Below are positions 5,998-6,629 of a stretch of 6,629 bases of DNA, in pieces. Source of the stretch: Actinomycetospora sp. (GTDB taxonomy: Bacteria; Actinomycetota; Actinomycetes; Mycobacteriales; Pseudonocardiaceae). Numbering within the stretch: the stretch's first letter is position 1; every line of letters starts with the position of its first letter. A program made the translations under genes and the position numbers. The notes beneath the pieces are model-generated. The model ran no database searches, was not told where the DNA came from, and saw only the letters and a program-made list of their open reading frames with translations. The stretch is taken from assembly GCA_025925615.1 (NCBI GenBank), contig JAICLN010000241.1:1-6629 (forward strand), in the 5' to 3' direction.

Positions 5998-6629
5998 TCA
6001 CGCCCAGTCGGCGGCCGCAGCGAGGGCGGTCCGCGCCCGGTCGGCGGGGATGCCGGCCGCGGTGGGCACGGTGAGGACGGTGCGCCCGCCCGCGACGGTG
6101 CGGCTGATCCCGGTCGCCGGGGTGGCCGGGGCCGGGACACCCGCCTCAGCGGTGACCGCGACGAGGAGCGGACCGTGCGGGCCGCGCACCGTGCAGGTCG
6201 TCCGCCCCGTCCCCGGTCCGGCCGTGCTCGCGGCCGTGAGCTGGGCGGCGGGGACGCCGAACGCCCGGGCCACCGAGGGCACCGCACTCGTGCAGCGTGC
6301 CGCGGGGGTGGGGGTGGCCGACGACGACGGCGTCGCGGACGATGGCTTGGTCGACGTCGGGCCGGTGGGGGTCGGCGTGGTCGACGACGGGGCCGTCGAC
6401 GTCGGGCCGGTGGAGGTCGACGTCGGGCCGGTGGAGGTCGACGTCGGGCCGGTGGAGGTCGGGGCGGTCGACGACGGCGTGGTCGACGACGGGCCGGTCG
6501 ACGAGGGCTTGTTCAGTGTGGGCGTGCTCGGCGGGGCAGCGCTCGACGAGGGGTTCGTGGCCTGGGACGCCGGGAGGGGTCGGGCCGGGGCGGGGGCAGC
6601 GACCGGTGCCGCCCCCGAGGGCGGGATCA
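5998..6629 (-). CDS. Ser/Thr/Pro-rich linker protein with unrecognised C-terminal domain (5' end outside window)
   Basis: I do not recognise this protein. The frame is open from the right window edge (first full codon ends at 6625) to TGA at 6000-5998, giving 209 visible residues with the N-terminus missing. Residues 1-110 are low-complexity Ser, Thr, Pro, Ala and Gly, including tandem GPTSTST units, and look like an extended, possibly glycosylated, extracellular stalk. Residues 111-209 form a compact Ala/Val-rich domain with two cysteines (C112 and C145) that could make a disulfide. The GTG at 6282 is an internal valine just before this domain and should not be taken as the start: the frame continues upstream without a stop, and the first cysteine lies upstream of it. 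The stalk and paired cysteines suggest a secreted or surface-anchored protein, but the region where a signal peptide or lipobox would sit is out of view. It converges on the epimerase gene across 111 bases. Confidence 0.75.
   Translation of the reverse strand, partial: IPPSGAAPVAAPAPARPLPASQATNPSSSAAPPSTPTLNKPSSTGPSSTTPSSTAPTSTGPTSTSTGPTSTSTGPTSTAPSSTTPTPTGPTSTKPSSATPSSSATPTPAARCTSAVPSVARAFGVPAAQLTAASTAGPGTGRTTCTVRGPHGPLLVAVTAEAGVPAPATPATGISRTVAGGRTVLTVPTAAGIPADRARTALAAAADWA
6350..6457 (-). repeat. 21-bp tandem repeat in the linker coding region
   Basis: Three perfect head-to-tail copies of a 21-bp unit beginning GTCGACGTCGGGCCGG (plus-strand reading) lie at 6395-6415, 6416-6436 and 6437-6457. 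A copy with one mismatch is at 6350-6370, and irregular GTCGAC-containing sequence lies between and beyond. Each unit is 7 codons, so gain or loss of units keeps the frame; on the minus strand the perfect copies encode GPTSTST-type repeats. Perfect identity points to recent duplication or slippage. Confidence 0.85.

Noticed and set aside
5998..6282. A separate 94-residue gene starting at the GTG at 6282
   Set aside because: The frame continues upstream to the window edge without a stop and carries a coherent Ser/Thr/Pro linker; the GTG is an internal valine.
6350..6520. Repeat array as a possible CRISPR
   Set aside because: The units are head-to-tail with no spacers and lie within a coding frame; it is a coding minisatellite.

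Overview
The window is very GC-rich. Codons in the clear genes end almost always in G or C, all four start codons that can be placed are GTG, and the protein sequences look actinobacterial. The best guess is a high-GC actinomycete, possibly of the Pseudonocardiales. That placement rests on composition and remembered family resemblance, not on a search.

Layout from left to right: (1) 1-445, minus strand, the N-terminal half of an ABC importer ATPase of the osmoprotectant (glycine betaine/choline, OpuCA/OsmV-like) type, cut by the window edge. (2) 558-3503, minus, a 981-residue cytoplasmic PAS-PAS-PAS-GGDEF-EAL protein of cyclic di-GMP turnover. Its EAL site looks complete, but its GGDEF motif is degenerate (SADEF), so phosphodiesterase activity is the likelier output. 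(3) 3504-3898, a 395-base non-coding stretch of visibly lower GC with several small inverted repeats. It holds the probable terminator of the malic enzyme gene and the promoter/leader of the GGDEF-EAL gene. (4) 3899-5140, minus, a short-type NAD(P)-dependent malic enzyme with all catalytic residues. (5) 5141-5271, a divergent promoter region with overlapping palindromes. (6) 5272-5886, plus, an RmlC-family dTDP-sugar epimerase, probably translated from a leaderless mRNA. (7) 5887-5997, a convergent junction with a candidate bidirectional terminator hairpin. (8) 5998-6629, minus, the C-terminal part of a protein with a Ser/Thr/Pro-rich linker, encoded partly by a perfect 21-bp tandem repeat, followed by a small unrecognised domain. 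Its start lies beyond the window.

The genes do not form an obvious pathway. The malic enzyme, GGDEF-EAL and ABC genes run in the same direction but are separated by 395 and 112 bases, so they are probably separate transcription units: carbon metabolism, second-messenger signalling and osmolyte import. The epimerase stands without the other dTDP-rhamnose or deoxysugar genes in view. I see no mobile element, CRISPR array, tRNA or rRNA, and nothing that amounts to a new multi-gene system. The points most worth a second look are the degenerate GGDEF half with its insertion, the epimerase's altered nucleotide-site residue, the repeat-encoded linker, and the inverted repeats in the two upstream regions.
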